From the NCBI RefSeq assembly GCF_000515415.1, contig NZ_KI911783.1, positions 1,416,392-1,480,391 on the forward strand: 64,000 nt of DNA, given 5' to 3'. The position numbers and the translations under genes were made by a program. This DNA is from Bradyrhizobium sp. WSM1417. GTDB taxonomy: Bacteria; Pseudomonadota; Alphaproteobacteria; Rhizobiales; Xanthobacteraceae. Below the pieces are notes generated by a model. It worked only from the letters and a program-made list of their open reading frames with translations, made no database searches and had not been told where the DNA came from. Every line of letters begins with the position of its first letter. Position 1 is the stretch's first letter. Below, piece by piece: positions 42,438 through 52,064 of the stretch.

Positions 42438-44108
42438 CTAGCCCACGGCTTTCGCCGCGGCCCGGCCTGCATTGCAACCGGAGAACAGGCAGCCGCCGAG
42501 GAACGTACCTTCCAGCGAGCGATAGCCGTGCACGCCGCCGCCGCCGAAGCCGGCGGCTTCGCCCGCTGCATAGAGGCCGGGGATGACGCTGCCCTCCTCG
42601 CCGAACACGCGCGAAGAGAGGTCGGTCTCGAAACCGCCCAGCGTCTTGCGCGTGAGGATGTTGAGCTTGACCGCGATCAGCGGCCCTTGCGCGGGATCGA
42701 GGATGCGGTGCGGCGAGGCGGTGCGGATCAGCCTGTCGCCGATATAGCGCCGCGCATTGTGGATATTCATCACCTGCGCATCCTTGACGTAAGGATTGGC
42801 GATCTCACGGTCGCGCGCCTCGATCTGCATCCTGATGTGCTCGAGCTTGAGGAGCTCGCTGCCGGCCAGCTTGTTCATGGCCGCAACGAGATCCTCGATC
42901 TTGTCGCGCACGATGAAGTCGACACCATGGCTTTTGAACGCTTCCACCGGCGCCGGCGCGCCCTTGTTGGTGGCGCGCTTGATGGTCATGCGCCAGCTCT
43001 TGCCGGTGAGGTCGGGATTCTGCTCCGAGCCCGACAGCGCAAACTCCTTCTTGATGATGCTCTGGGTCAGGATGAACCAGGAATAATCGTACCCGGTGGA
43101 CATGATGTATTGGAGCTGGCCGAGCGTGTCGGAGCCGGGAAACAACGGCGCCGGCAGGCGCGTGCCGCTGGCGTCGAACCACATCGAGGAGGGGCCGGGC
43201 AGGATGCGGATGCCGTGGCGCGGCCAGATCGGTGACCAGTTCTGGATGCCTTCGACATAATGCCACATGCGGTCGCGGTTGATCAGCCGCGCGCCTGATT
43301 TCTCGGTGATGCCGATCATGCGGCCGTCGACATGCTCGGGCACGCCGGAGATCATGAATTTCGGCGGCGTGCCGAGCCGCTTCGGCCAGTTCTGCCGCAC
43401 CAGCTCGTGATTGCCGCCAATGCCGCCGGACGCGACGATTACGGCTTGCGCCTTCAACGCGAACTCGCCGACGACATTGCGCGACGAGCTCTTGCCGCGC
43501 TCGACATTATCCGGGGCGAGAATGGCGCCGCCGACGCCGTCCACCGTGCCGTTGGTGATCGAGAGCGCGTCGACGCGATGGCGGAACCTGAAGCTCAGCC
43601 GGCCGCTTTTGACGGCCTCGCGCGCGCGGCGCTCGAACGGCTCGACGATGCCGGGCCCGGTGCCCCAGGTGACATGAAAGCGCGGCACCGAATTGCCGTG
43701 GCCCATCGCATCATAGCCGCCGCGCTCGGCCCATCCGACCACGGGGAAGATGCGATGGCCCATCGCACGTAGCCAGGCGCGCTTCTCGCCGGCCGCGAAC
43801 GCCACATAGGCCTCGGCCCATTGCCGCGGCCAGAAATCCTCGTCGCGGTCGAAGCCGGCGGTGCCGAGCCAGTCCTGCATCGCAAGGTCGAAGGAGTCCT
43901 TGATGCCGAGCCGGCGCTGCTCCGGCGAATCGACCAGGAACAATCCGCCGAACGACCAGAACGCCTGGCCGCCCAGCGACTGCTCGCCCTCCTGGTCGAC
44001 CACGATCACGCGCTTGCCGGCATCCGCGATCTCGGTTGCGGCCACGAGCCCCGACAGTCCTGCGCCGACAACGATGACGTCAGTCTCTTCAGTCATCCGT
44101 TCGGCCAT
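42438..44108 (-). CDS. FAD-binding dehydrogenase (KstD/fumarate-reductase-like)
   Basis: 556 residues. FAD_binding_2 fold: DVIVVGAGLSGLVAATEIADAG (residues ~9-30), SLGGQAFWSFGGLFLV, AVIVASGGIGGNHELV, and C-terminal GLYAAGEAAGFGGGGVHGYRSLEGTFLGGC-type FAD motif (abridged). It resembles the flavoproteins of 3-ketosteroid or similar dehydrogenases, but the annotation stays generic. The long segment FMISGVPEHVDGRM is the usual cap insert. Confidence 0.88.
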   Translation of the reverse strand: MAERMTEETDVIVVGAGLSGLVAATEIADAGKRVIVVDQEGEQSLGGQAFWSFGGLFLVDSPEQRRLGIKDSFDLAMQDWLGTAGFDRDEDFWPRQWAEAYVAFAAGEKRAWLRAMGHRIFPVVGWAERGGYDAMGHGNSVPRFHVTWGTGPGIVEPFERRAREAVKSGRLSFRFRHRVDALSITNGTVDGVGGAILAPDNVERGKSSSRNVVGEFALKAQAVIVASGGIGGNHELVRQNWPKRLGTPPKFMISGVPEHVDGRMIGITEKSGARLINRDRMWHYVEGIQNWSPIWPRHGIRILPGPSSMWFDASGTRLPAPLFPGSDTLGQLQYIMSTGYDYSWFILTQSIIKKEFALSGSEQNPDLTGKSWRMTIKRATNKGAPAPVEAFKSHGVDFIVRDKIEDLVAAMNKLAGSELLKLEHIRMQIEARDREIANPYVKDAQVMNIHNARRYIGDRLIRTASPHRILDPAQGPLIAVKLNILTRKTLGGFETDLSSRVFGEEGSVIPGLYAAGEAAGFGGGGVHGYRSLEGTFLGGCLFSGCNAGRAAAKAVG

Positions 44109-44388
44109 ATGCTTCCCCCTTCATGTGTTTCCCCTCCACAGGTTCCCCCCTGTAGTTGCCCGGATTGAAGCCGGCGGTTGCAACTGAGATCAAGAGGATG
44201 GCGCGTAAGACATCGTTAACTTGTTCCACTTCGGGAAAAAGACCGGCTGAGTGCAGCGCCGGCGCAACACTGGATTTGAATTTGTTTTGAGCGAGCCGGC
44301 ATGCCTAGACAAAACCGCGGTTACGACGGACCCTAGCAGGGCATCACCACCTGACACACAGATTCGAATTCGACTGGGGCGGGGGCCA

Positions 44389-44859
44389 ATGAAGTTTCTG
44401 ACGGGGTTGCTTGCGGCGGTTCTCCTGATCGCGAGCATGGGCGCTTCTCAGGCAGTGGTTCGGATCGCGGATGACCGCGGCGGCCGGATCGGAACCTACG
44501 TCGACAAGTACCAGGACCTGCGACAGTCGGGCGACACCGTCATCATCGACGGTCTCTGCGCCTCTGCCTGCACCATCGTCCTTGGCGCCATCCCGCCCGA
44601 CCGCATCTGCGTGACGTCGCACGCGACACTGGGCTTCCACGCAGCGTGGGATTTCGGCAGCAACGGCCGCGCCGTCACCAATACCGAGGCGACCCAGATG
44701 CTCTATGCGATGTATCCCTCGCAGGTGAAACGCTGGATCAATCAGCGCGGCGGCCTTACCCCGCATATGCTCTTCCTGAAGGGCAGGCAGCTCCAGGCCA
44801 TGTACAAGCCCTGCTACCTCGACGCGCAGGCCTCCGCCAACAAGCCGTCGCCGCGGTAG
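44389..44859 (+). CDS. Secreted ClpP/crotonase-fold-like protein
   Basis: 156 residues from ATG 44389 (upstream GGGGCGGGGGCC); signal peptide ends A-S-Q-A. The mature part has GGRIGTYVDKYQDLRQSGDTVIIDG, the serine-like motif LCASACTIVLGA (S-A-C elbow of SppA/ClpP-like enzymes) and SHATLGFHAAWD, with a possible His. No ATPase partner is nearby. Similar small proteins are common in Bradyrhizobiaceae, described as periplasmic ClpP-like. Function unproven. Confidence 0.65.
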   Translation: MKFLTGLLAAVLLIASMGASQAVVRIADDRGGRIGTYVDKYQDLRQSGDTVIIDGLCASACTIVLGAIPPDRICVTSHATLGFHAAWDFGSNGRAVTNTEATQMLYAMYPSQVKRWINQRGGLTPHMLFLKGRQLQAMYKPCYLDAQASANKPSPR

Positions 44860-45055
44860 GCCGCGGCAGGCGCTCGCTTCGTCTAACGCTGAATTTTCGT
44901 CATGGCCGGGCTTGTCTCGGCCATCCACGTTCTTGGCCCGGGCGAGATGACGGAGATCCTCCTCACCACGTGATCTCCGGCCGCCAACTGCGCTTGCCCG
45001 GCTCGGCCCCAGCGCCTATTTGAACGGGAGGGAACCCTTCACCCCGAACGTTGTC

Positions 45056-45250
45056 ATGGCTCAACCACTGCACCCCGCCCATCCTGTATCGGACAATTCG
45101 CCCACTGCCGGCCGGATGCCGTTCGTGGTGCTGTTGGCGGGTGCTGGCGTCGGCGGCCTGGTCGTGCTCGGCGTGCTCGCGCTCTGGTTCCACTACGGCA
45201 GCCAGGTGTTCTTCGAAATGATCAGGACCGGTTTCGCCGCCTGCTTCTGA
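45056..45250 (+). CDS. Small membrane protein, unknown function
   Basis: 64 residues from ATG 45056 with a single membrane segment (FVVLLAGAGVGGLVVLGVLAL). The ribosome site is weak, so an upstream TTG at 45020 is an alternative start. It directly precedes the SCO gene (24-nt gap) and may be cotranscribed with it; an assembly-factor link to cytochrome oxidase is only a guess. Confidence 0.5.
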   Translation: MAQPLHPAHPVSDNSPTAGRMPFVVLLAGAGVGGLVVLGVLALWFHYGSQVFFEMIRTGFAACF

Positions 45251-45274
45251 TCCGCGACAGGAAGTTTTCCGCCC

Positions 45275-45865
45275 ATGAACTCCACCGCCCGTCCGCTGGT
45301 GATCGCGATCGCCTTCGCCGCAAGCCTCATCTTCGGGCTGCTGATCGTATTCTGGGCCATGGGCGGGGTCAGCAAGGTGGCGCAGCCGGCGGCGATCGGC
45401 GGCCCGTTCCAGCTCACTGACCAGAACGGCAAGGCCGTCACCGACAAGAACCTCAAGGGCAAGCCGACCCTGATCTTCTTCGGCTACACCCATTGCCCCG
45501 ACGTCTGCCCGACCTCGCTGTTCGAGATCTCGGAAGTGCTGCGCGCGATGGGCAAGGACGCCGATAAGGTCAATGCCGTCTTCATCTCGGTCGATCCCGA
45601 GCGCGATACGCCGGCGGCGATGAAGGATTATCTGTCGAGCTTCGACCCGCACCTCGAGGGCCTCAGCGGCGATCCTGCCGAGATCGCCAAGGTGATCACC
45701 TCCTACCGGGTCTACGCCAAGAAGGTCCCAACCAAGGACGGCGACTACACCATGGACCACACCGCGCTGATCTACCTGATGGACCGCGACGGCCGTTTCG
45801 TCTCGCCGTTCAACCTGAAGCGCACACCGGAAGAGGCCGCAGTGGAGTTGAAGCGGTATCTGTAG
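45275..45865 (+). CDS. SCO family protein (copper chaperone/thioredoxin fold)
   Basis: 196 residues. N-terminal membrane anchor (LVIAIAFAASLIFGLLIVFW), then the SCO1/SenC domain with the metal-binding CPDVC pair in FFGYTHCPDVCPTSLFE (~residue 73) and the His in YTMDHTALIYLMD (~residue 160). It delivers copper to, or reduces the thiols of, the CuA site of cytochrome c oxidase on the outer face of the membrane. No cox gene is present in the window. Confidence 0.94.
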   Translation: MNSTARPLVIAIAFAASLIFGLLIVFWAMGGVSKVAQPAAIGGPFQLTDQNGKAVTDKNLKGKPTLIFFGYTHCPDVCPTSLFEISEVLRAMGKDADKVNAVFISVDPERDTPAAMKDYLSSFDPHLEGLSGDPAEIAKVITSYRVYAKKVPTKDGDYTMDHTALIYLMDRDGRFVSPFNLKRTPEEAAVELKRYL

Positions 45866-45956
45866 GCTCCCTATTAGCCGCAATCCGCGCTCGCGTTCCC
45901 GGCCGGATGGGCTATAAGGCCCTCCGATCCCAACGAAAATCGTTCATTTTCAGCCG

Positions 45957-46892
45957 ATGGCTCCATCGCAACAGGCGAAATCGTCCAAATCCGCCCGTGG
46001 CTTGCTGACCGGGCTGGTCGTCGGCGTCTGCCTGCTCGCTGCTGCGCCGCGCGCGCAGGCGCAGGCGCCGGCCAAGCAGCCCCCAACGGCGCCGCAAGCC
46101 TCACCTCAGGTCGCGCCGCAAGCCGCCCCGCAGGCCGTACCGGGCTTCTGGGACCCGCGGCGGCGGCCGGAGCGGCCGGACCTGTCGCGCCTGACCGTGA
46201 TCCGTTTCCTGACCGAGACGGATTATCCGCCGTTCAATTACACCGGCGCCGACGGCAATCCGGCCGGCTTCAACGTCGATTTCGCACGCAGCCTGTGTGA
46301 GGAGATCAAGGTCACCTGCACGGTGCAGATGCGCCGCTTCGAGACACTGGTCGATGCACTCGCCTCCAACCGGGGCGACGCCATCATCGCCTCGATGGCG
46401 GTGAGCCCGCAGCTCCGCGCCCGGGTCGACTTCACCGATCCCTATTACCGCGTGCCGGCGCGCTTTGCTTCGCGCAAGGACGCGGTAATGCCGGAGATCC
46501 GGCCCGAATATCTCGAAGGCAAGAAGGTCGGCGTGATCGCCGGCTCCGCGCATGAAGCCTATCTCAAGGCGATGTTCACAGACGCCGAGCTGCACCCCTA
46601 TCCCAACGACGACGCCATGCGCGCCGCGCTTCGCAAGGGCGAGGTCGATTTCATCTTCGGCGACGCCATCGCGCTGGCGTTCTGGATCAACGGCACCGAT
46701 TCCGGCGATTGCTGCGCCTTCTCCGGTGGTCCCTTCGTCGAAAGCCGCTTCTTCGGCGAAGGCATCGGCATCGCCGTGCGCAAGGGCAACGACGTGCTGC
46801 GCCAGGCCCTGAACTGGGCGATGTTCCGCGTCTGGGAAAAGGGCCGCTACACGGATTTGTGGCTGCGGTATTTCTCGGTGAGCCCGTTTTAG
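45957..46892 (+). CDS. Amino-acid-type ABC transporter substrate-binding protein
   Basis: 311 residues. The N-terminus is a basic leader plus hydrophobic signal (GLLTGLVVGVCLLAAAPRAQAQ-like, abridged), then an Ala/Pro/Gln linker of ~35 residues, then the SBP_bac_3 fold: VIRFLTETDYPPFNYTGADG, ANRGDAIIASMAV-like segment, FTDPYYRVPARFAS and VDFIFGDAIALAFW. The Pro/Gln linker before the domain is unusual. Orphan receptor here; class I LysRS follows. Confidence 0.88.
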   Translation: MAPSQQAKSSKSARGLLTGLVVGVCLLAAAPRAQAQAPAKQPPTAPQASPQVAPQAAPQAVPGFWDPRRRPERPDLSRLTVIRFLTETDYPPFNYTGADGNPAGFNVDFARSLCEEIKVTCTVQMRRFETLVDALASNRGDAIIASMAVSPQLRARVDFTDPYYRVPARFASRKDAVMPEIRPEYLEGKKVGVIAGSAHEAYLKAMFTDAELHPYPNDDAMRAALRKGEVDFIFGDAIALAFWINGTDSGDCCAFSGGPFVESRFFGEGIGIAVRKGNDVLRQALNWAMFRVWEKGRYTDLWLRYFSVSPF

Positions 46893-46899
46893 CTCTTCG

Positions 46900-47041
46900 C
46901 CTCTCCCCGCCTGCGGGGAGAGGCCGGAATTTGCGAGAGCAAATTCCGGGTGAGGGGGAGTCTCCGCGAGTCCGTCTCTCACCGTGATTGCGGAAGCAGC
47001 CCCTCACCCCAACCCTCTCCCCGTAAGAACGGGGCGAGGGA
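46900..47041. repeat. Dispersed inverted repeat, family D copy 2
   Basis: CCTCTCCCCGCCTGCGGGGA ... GGTGAGGGGG facing CCCCTCACCCCAACCCTCTC ... CGGGGCGAGGGAG, between the binding-protein stop and the lysyl-tRNA synthetase gene. Shares the GGTGAGGGG core with copies at 7303 and 52065. Confidence 0.85.
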
Positions 47042-47120
47042 GTAAGAGCGGCGAAGGCCGCACCACCTTTTTGCATTCTGCCCGGAAATCGCTATTTTCC
47101 GCGGCCCGGAGGCCCCTTAG

Positions 47121-48764
47121 ATGTCCGTTATCGATCTTGCCGCGAACCCGAGCGATCTGCGTGCGCTCGCCGAACAATCCAACGCCTGGCCGTTCGAGCA
47201 GGCGAAGGCCATTGTCGCGCGGCTGAAGAAAAGCCCGAAGGACGAGGTGCTGTTCGAGACCGGCTACGGGCCATCAGGCCTGCCGCATATCGGCACCTTC
47301 GGCGAGGTCGCGCGCACCTCGATGGTGCGGCACGCCTTCCATGTGCTGACCGAGAACAGGATCAAGACGCGCCTGCTCGCGTTCTCCGACGACATGGACG
47401 GGTTTCGGAAAGTGCCCGACAACGTCCCCAACAAGGAGATGCTGGCCGCGCATCTCGGCAAGCCGCTGACCCGCGTGCCGGATCCGTTCTCCAACGAGTA
47501 CCCGTCGTTCGGGCACCACAACAACGCGCGGCTGCGCGCCTTCCTCGATCATTTCGGCTTCGACTACGAATTCGCGAGCTCGACCGACTATTACACGTCC
47601 GGCCGTTTCGACGCGACGCTGCTCAAGATGCTGGCTGCCTACGACAAGGTGATGGCGATCATCCTGCCGACGCTCGGACCCGACCGCCGCGCGACCTATT
47701 CGCCGTTCCTCCCGATCAGCAAGACCACAGGCGTCGTACTCCAGGTGCCGATGATCCGCCGCGACGTTGCGGCCGGCACGGTGACCTATCTCGATCCTGA
47801 TACCAACCAGGAAGTCGAGACCCCGGTCACCGGCGGCAACGTCAAGTGCCAATGGAAGGCCGATTGGGCGATGCGCTGGGTCGCGCTCGGCGTCGATTAC
47901 GAGATGGCCGGCAAGGATTTGATCGACTCGGTCAAACTCTCCGGCGCGATCGCGAGGGCGCTTGGCGCCACGCCGCCCGAAGGCTTCAACTACGAGCTCT
48001 TCCTTGACGACAAGGGCCAGAAGATCTCGAAGTCGAAGGGCAACGGGCTGACCATCGACGAATGGCTGCGCTACGCCTCGCCGGAATCGCTGTCGCTGTT
48101 CATGTATCGCGAGCCGAAGGCGGCCAAGCGGCTGTATTTCGACGTCATCCCGCGCAACGTCGACGACTACCAGCAGTTCATCGACGGCTTTGCCAAGCAG
48201 GACGCCAAGCAGCAGCTCGGCAATCCGGTCTGGCATGTCCACAGCGGCCATCCGCCGAAGTTCGATATGCCCGTCACGTTCCAGCTCTTGCTGACGCTGG
48301 TGTCGTCGTCGAACGCGGAGAATGCCGAGACGTTGTGGGGTTTCATTGGCCGCTATCGACCCGGGGTGAGCCCGCAGACGCATCCCAAGCTCGATGCGAT
48401 GGTCGGCTATGCCATCAATTATTATCGCGACTTCGTCGCGCCGACGAAGACATTCCGCGAGCCGACCGAGACGGAGCGCGCGGCGCTGCAGGATTTGCGG
48501 GATGCATTATCGCAGCTTCCGCAGGACGCCTCGGCCGAGGACATCCAGAACGTCGTCTACGAGATCGGCCGCCGCGAGCCGTTCCTCGACGAGGTCAAGA
48601 AGGGCAAGGACGGCCGTCCCGGCGTGACACTCGACTGGTTCAACATGCTCTACCAGGTGCTGCTCGGCCAGGAAAAGGGCCCGCGCTTCGGCTCCTTTGT
48701 CGCGGTGTATGGCGTGCAGAACGCGGTGAACATGATCGACGGCGCGCTGGCGCGGAGCGCGTGA
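47121..48764 (+). CDS. lysK: Class I lysine--tRNA ligase
   Basis: 547 residues. Class I aminoacyl-tRNA synthetase with Rossmann fold: HIGH-like [15 protein letters not shown] (~residue 56) and KMSKS-like KISKSKGNG (~residue 300). The archaeal/alphaproteobacterial class I LysRS, not the class II enzyme used by most bacteria. It charges tRNA-Lys in the cytoplasm. It is the only synthetase in the window. Confidence 0.93.
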   Translation: MSVIDLAANPSDLRALAEQSNAWPFEQAKAIVARLKKSPKDEVLFETGYGPSGLPHIGTFGEVARTSMVRHAFHVLTENRIKTRLLAFSDDMDGFRKVPDNVPNKEMLAAHLGKPLTRVPDPFSNEYPSFGHHNNARLRAFLDHFGFDYEFASSTDYYTSGRFDATLLKMLAAYDKVMAIILPTLGPDRRATYSPFLPISKTTGVVLQVPMIRRDVAAGTVTYLDPDTNQEVETPVTGGNVKCQWKADWAMRWVALGVDYEMAGKDLIDSVKLSGAIARALGATPPEGFNYELFLDDKGQKISKSKGNGLTIDEWLRYASPESLSLFMYREPKAAKRLYFDVIPRNVDDYQQFIDGFAKQDAKQQLGNPVWHVHSGHPPKFDMPVTFQLLLTLVSSSNAENAETLWGFIGRYRPGVSPQTHPKLDAMVGYAINYYRDFVAPTKTFREPTETERAALQDLRDALSQLPQDASAEDIQNVVYEIGRREPFLDEVKKGKDGRPGVTLDWFNMLYQVLLGQEKGPRFGSFVAVYGVQNAVNMIDGALARSA

Positions 48765-48778
48765 GTCCAGCACTCACC

Positions 48779-48879
48779 GTCATCGTCCGCGAAGGCGGAC
48801 GATCCAGTATTCCAGAGACCGCCGTGCTCAACCGAGACGCCGCGGCGTACTGGATTCCCCGCCTTCGCGGGGAATGACA
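48779..48879. repeat. Inverted repeat, family F
   Basis: GTCATCGTCCGCGAAGGCGG ... CCGCCTTCGCGGGGAATGAC with inner CCAGTA/TACTGG arms, between the lysyl-tRNA synthetase and carbonic anhydrase genes (convergent). Confidence 0.85.
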
Positions 48880-48914
48880 TCGAGCCAGATAGCTAAGTCG
48901 CAGGGTGCCGCAGC

Positions 48915-49661
48915 TCAGATCGACCGCAGCACGTAGCGCCGGTTGTCCTTCTGCACCGGGCGTGCGTTCATCGGGTAGAGCTTTGCGAACGCGGCGACAT
49001 CGATGGCCGACACCTGGATCGGGTTGGTCAGCAGCAGCCATTCGACCACTTCTGAGCAGGGCGGCGTCGTCAGCGAGCCGGGATAGCGGAAATAGCTGAG
49101 CTTCGTGGGCAGCATGGCGTGGGGATCGATGGTCGTATCCGCCTTCACGGCGGGACCTTCGGCGGCCGGCATGGTCTTGACGATCTTGGCGAAGGCCGGG
49201 TTCGGCCTGCCCTCGGCCATCAGCACGCCGACCACGGCGAGCCCGCCGGCCTCGTTGCGATGGACGAAATGCGCCTCCATCGGAAAATTCTTGCCGCCGA
49301 TCATGTGCTCGCTCGGCCGGTGGAAATGCACCTGGAGCAGCTTGTATTTGACGTCGCCGAGCGTGAGCGTGCTGCCCTCGGCGAAGTTGAGCTGGATCGT
49401 ATGCCCGTTGTTGACGATGGTGTCGGTGCTCTTGCCCCAGTTCAGCTTCAGCGCAGGCAATTGCGATTTCACCGTCGCCTCGATGTCGATCGGCGATTGT
49501 TGCAGGCCGACCGCGCAGGCCTTGTTGGCCGCGTCGAGATCGCCCCATTTTGCGCCGGCGCCTTCATAGCTCCAATGCGCACCTTCGGCGGCGAAGGCCG
49601 GCTTGCAGAGCGGACAAAGCGCAAGACCCGCGAGGGCCTTCAATGCGTGACGGCGATTCAT
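48915..49661 (-). CDS. cah: Alpha-class carbonic anhydrase
   Basis: 248 residues. Signal peptide (ALKALAGLALCPLCKPAFA, cleaved before A-E-G-A). Alpha-CA signatures: QQSPIDIE, zinc His in LLQVHFHRPSEH (the two His of H-x-H) and the third in EAHFVHRN; YPGSLTTPPCSEVVEW. It hydrates CO2 in the periplasm. A gene of this class is typical for some rhizobia. Two Cys in the leader are likely removed. Confidence 0.94.
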   Translation of the reverse strand: MNRRHALKALAGLALCPLCKPAFAAEGAHWSYEGAGAKWGDLDAANKACAVGLQQSPIDIEATVKSQLPALKLNWGKSTDTIVNNGHTIQLNFAEGSTLTLGDVKYKLLQVHFHRPSEHMIGGKNFPMEAHFVHRNEAGGLAVVGVLMAEGRPNPAFAKIVKTMPAAEGPAVKADTTIDPHAMLPTKLSYFRYPGSLTTPPCSEVVEWLLLTNPIQVSAIDVAAFAKLYPMNARPVQKDNRRYVLRSI

Positions 49662-49753
49662 TATATTCCCCCTGACATGACTTGCTTGGCAATGAGTGGC
49701 CGCAACCTATGCGAGAGAGATGCTGAGTCGCAAGGACGCCAAGCGAGACCCGA

Positions 49754-50407
49754 TCACTGGCTTGCCCACACGATCCGCGCGATCCAGCCGACCTCGCTCG
49801 CCGCCATCCTGCGTTCGGCCTGGGAGGCATCGAGCGGCTGCAAATCCAGAGCCTTTGCCGTGCGGCGCTTCAGCGTCGCCACCGTCAGCTCGCCCGCCTT
49901 GCTCTTCACCACGACGCGATCCCCGTTGCGGATCGGCGCGCGGGGCGCAACCAGGATGATGTCGCCGTCGCGATAGGCGGGCGCAAGCGCTTCGCCGGAA
50001 ATCTGCAGCGCGAAGCTGTTGTTGTCCTCAGCGGCGGGAAGGGCAAATTCGGTCCAGCCCTTGCCGATGGGAAGGCCGGACTCGTCGAAGGCACCGCTCG
50101 CGCCCGCCAGCGCGAAGCCGAGCAGCGGCACCGAGCGGCCGCCGCCTGCCTCGTCGGCGACCAGCCTTGCAAAGGTGTCGATCGAGGAATCTGCCGCCGC
50201 CAGCGCTTTCGCGATCGATTCGGTCGAGGGCCAGCGCTCGCGGCCGTCGGAGGTGACGCGCTTGGACTTGTTGAAGGTGGTGGGATCGAGCCCGGCGCGC
50301 TTGGCGAGGCCTGACGGCGACAGGCCGGCACGCGCCGCCAGCCGATCCAGCGCGCCCCAGATCTGGTCGTGGGTGAGCATCCTCTGCGCTTTGGCCTGCC
50401 TGACCAT
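49754..50407 (-). CDS. S24-like helix-turn-helix regulator lacking the catalytic serine
   Basis: About 217 residues from ATG 50407 (TGGA upstream); ATG 50380 is an alternative. N-terminal helix-turn-helix (SPSGLAKRAGLDPTTFNKSKR). The C-terminal LexA/CI-like S24 domain is seen in FALQISGEALAPAYRDGDIILVAP, but the usual S-M of G-D-S-M-x-P is A-L here, so self-cleavage is unlikely. Lys (VATLKRR) is retained. It resembles phage-type repressors adopted as chromosomal regulators. Confidence 0.8.
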   Translation of the reverse strand: MVRQAKAQRMLTHDQIWGALDRLAARAGLSPSGLAKRAGLDPTTFNKSKRVTSDGRERWPSTESIAKALAAADSSIDTFARLVADEAGGGRSVPLLGFALAGASGAFDESGLPIGKGWTEFALPAAEDNNSFALQISGEALAPAYRDGDIILVAPRAPIRNGDRVVVKSKAGELTVATLKRRTAKALDLQPLDASQAERRMAASEVGWIARIVWASQ

Positions 50408-50612
50408 GGAAGGTCCAGCCCGTCGCAACTCAGGAAAACTATCCTCAAATCAATCGGTTTTCCGTTTTCGGTGCAAGAGGCGGTGTCTAAGTCTTGAGTT
50501 CGGCAGGGGTGGCCTTTACGGTCCCGCCCGGGATTTAACGACCCACGAGAGACGAAAATCCCCAGGAGACTCAAAGAGCTGTCTCCAACGGGCAAACAGG
50601 GCTGCGTAAGCG

Positions 50613-50957
50613 GTGGTCAAGATCTACAAAATCTGTCCGGCCTCGGCCTGGCGCGAGGCGGAGCGGCAGGGTGTCTACCGCGGCAGCGCGGACGATTCGC
50701 GCGACGGATTCATCCATTTCTCGACCGCCGCCCAGGTTCCCGAGACCCTGCAGAAGCATTATGTCGGGCAGCGCGCGCTGTTCCTGGTCGAGGTCGACGG
50801 CGATGCGCTCGGCAGCGCATTGCGCTGGGAGCGTTCGCGCAATGAGGAACTGTTTCCGCATCTCTATGGCGAGCTCGATCTTGGCGCTGTGCTTGCGGTG
50901 ATCAACCTCAATACGCGCTCCGACGGCGGTCACGACGTTCCGGAGCTTGCCCCGTGA
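50613..50957 (+). CDS. DUF952 domain protein
   Basis: 114 residues. The start is GTG 50613. Conserved pattern IYKICPASAWREAERQGVYRGS, RDGFIHFSTAAQVPETL and FPHLYGELDLGAVLAV, the DUF952 family (function unknown, ADP-ribosyltransferase-like fold in some predictions). It overlaps the pyrD start by four bases (GTGA), so it is translationally coupled to pyrimidine synthesis. Confidence 0.88.
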   Translation: MVKIYKICPASAWREAERQGVYRGSADDSRDGFIHFSTAAQVPETLQKHYVGQRALFLVEVDGDALGSALRWERSRNEELFPHLYGELDLGAVLAVINLNTRSDGGHDVPELAP

Positions 50958-52051
50958 TCCGCGCTTTCGACGCTCTCTCGCTGCCGGTGTTGCGCTGGCT
51001 CGATCCGGAGGATGCGCATCGCCTCGCGATCCAGGGCCTCCGCTTCCTGCCGCCGGGCAAGCCGCACGCTGACGATCCCAAGCTTGCGGTGCGTGCGTTC
51101 GGGCTCAACTTCCCCAATCCGATCGGCATGGCAGCGGGTTTCGACAAGAGCGCCGAAGTACCGGATGCGCTGCTGCGGCTCGGCTTCGGCTTCGTCGAGA
51201 TCGGCTCGGTGACGCCGAAACCGCAAAGCGGCAATCCGCGGCCGCGGCTGTTTCGTCTGGAGCGCGACGAGGCCGTCATCAACCGCATGGGCTTCAACAA
51301 TGACGGCGCGGAGACCGCCCTGCGCCGGCTCGCGGCGCGCGCGCAGCACGGCGGCATCGTCGGCGTCAATGTCGGAGCCAACAAGGATTCGCCCGATCGC
51401 GTCAACGATTACGTCAAGCTGATCGAGACCTTTGCGCCGGTCGCGAGCTATTTCACCGTCAACGTGTCCTCGCCGAACACGCCGGGCCTGCGCAATCTGC
51501 AGGAAGGCGCGCTGCTCGACGATCTCCTCGCCAGGGTGATCGACGCGCGCCAGCGGGTGCGTGAGAGCGCCGGCGACACGCCGGTGCTGCTCAAGATCGC
51601 GCCGGATCTGAGCCTCGCCCAGCTCGACGACGTCGTGCAGGTCGCGCGCTCGCGCCGGGTCGACGGCATGATCGTGTCGAACACCACGATCGCGCGGCCG
51701 AGCACGCTGCGCGAGGAGATGCGCGCCAGGGAGCAGGGCGGCCTGTCCGGCCGGCCGCTGTTCCGGCTGTCGACGCGGATGGTTGCCGAGACCTATGTGC
51801 GCGTCGAGGGCGCATTCCCCCTGATCGGCGTCGGCGGCGTGGATTCGGGCGGCGCCGCGCTGACGAAAATCCGCGCCGGCGCGAGCCTGATCCAGCTCTA
51901 TTCGTCGCTGGTCTACAAGGGCCTCGGCCTCGTCGACGAGATCAAGCGCGACCTCGCCTCGACGCTGTTGCGGACGGGGCGGGATTCTCTCTCCGAGATC
52001 GTCGGCTCCGACGCCGCCACGCTGACGGCGGAAGACTGGCCCGGGATGTAG
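50954..52051 (+). CDS. pyrD: Quinone-dependent dihydroorotate dehydrogenase
   Basis: 365 residues from GTG 50954, overlapping the DUF952 gene. Class 2 DHODH: N-terminal membrane-associating helix (FDALSLPVLRWLDPEDAHR), GLNFPNPIGMAAGFDKSAE, FNNDGAE, YFTVNVSSPNTPGLR with the catalytic Ser, KIAPDLSLAQLDD and ISNTT-like SNTTIAR. It oxidises dihydroorotate to orotate at the inner membrane with ubiquinone. Confidence 0.96.
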   Translation: MIRAFDALSLPVLRWLDPEDAHRLAIQGLRFLPPGKPHADDPKLAVRAFGLNFPNPIGMAAGFDKSAEVPDALLRLGFGFVEIGSVTPKPQSGNPRPRLFRLERDEAVINRMGFNNDGAETALRRLAARAQHGGIVGVNVGANKDSPDRVNDYVKLIETFAPVASYFTVNVSSPNTPGLRNLQEGALLDDLLARVIDARQRVRESAGDTPVLLKIAPDLSLAQLDDVVQVARSRRVDGMIVSNTTIARPSTLREEMRAREQGGLSGRPLFRLSTRMVAETYVRVEGAFPLIGVGGVDSGGAALTKIRAGASLIQLYSSLVYKGLGLVDEIKRDLASTLLRTGRDSLSEIVGSDAATLTAEDWPGM

Positions 52052-52064
52052 GCGGTTTTCTTCA

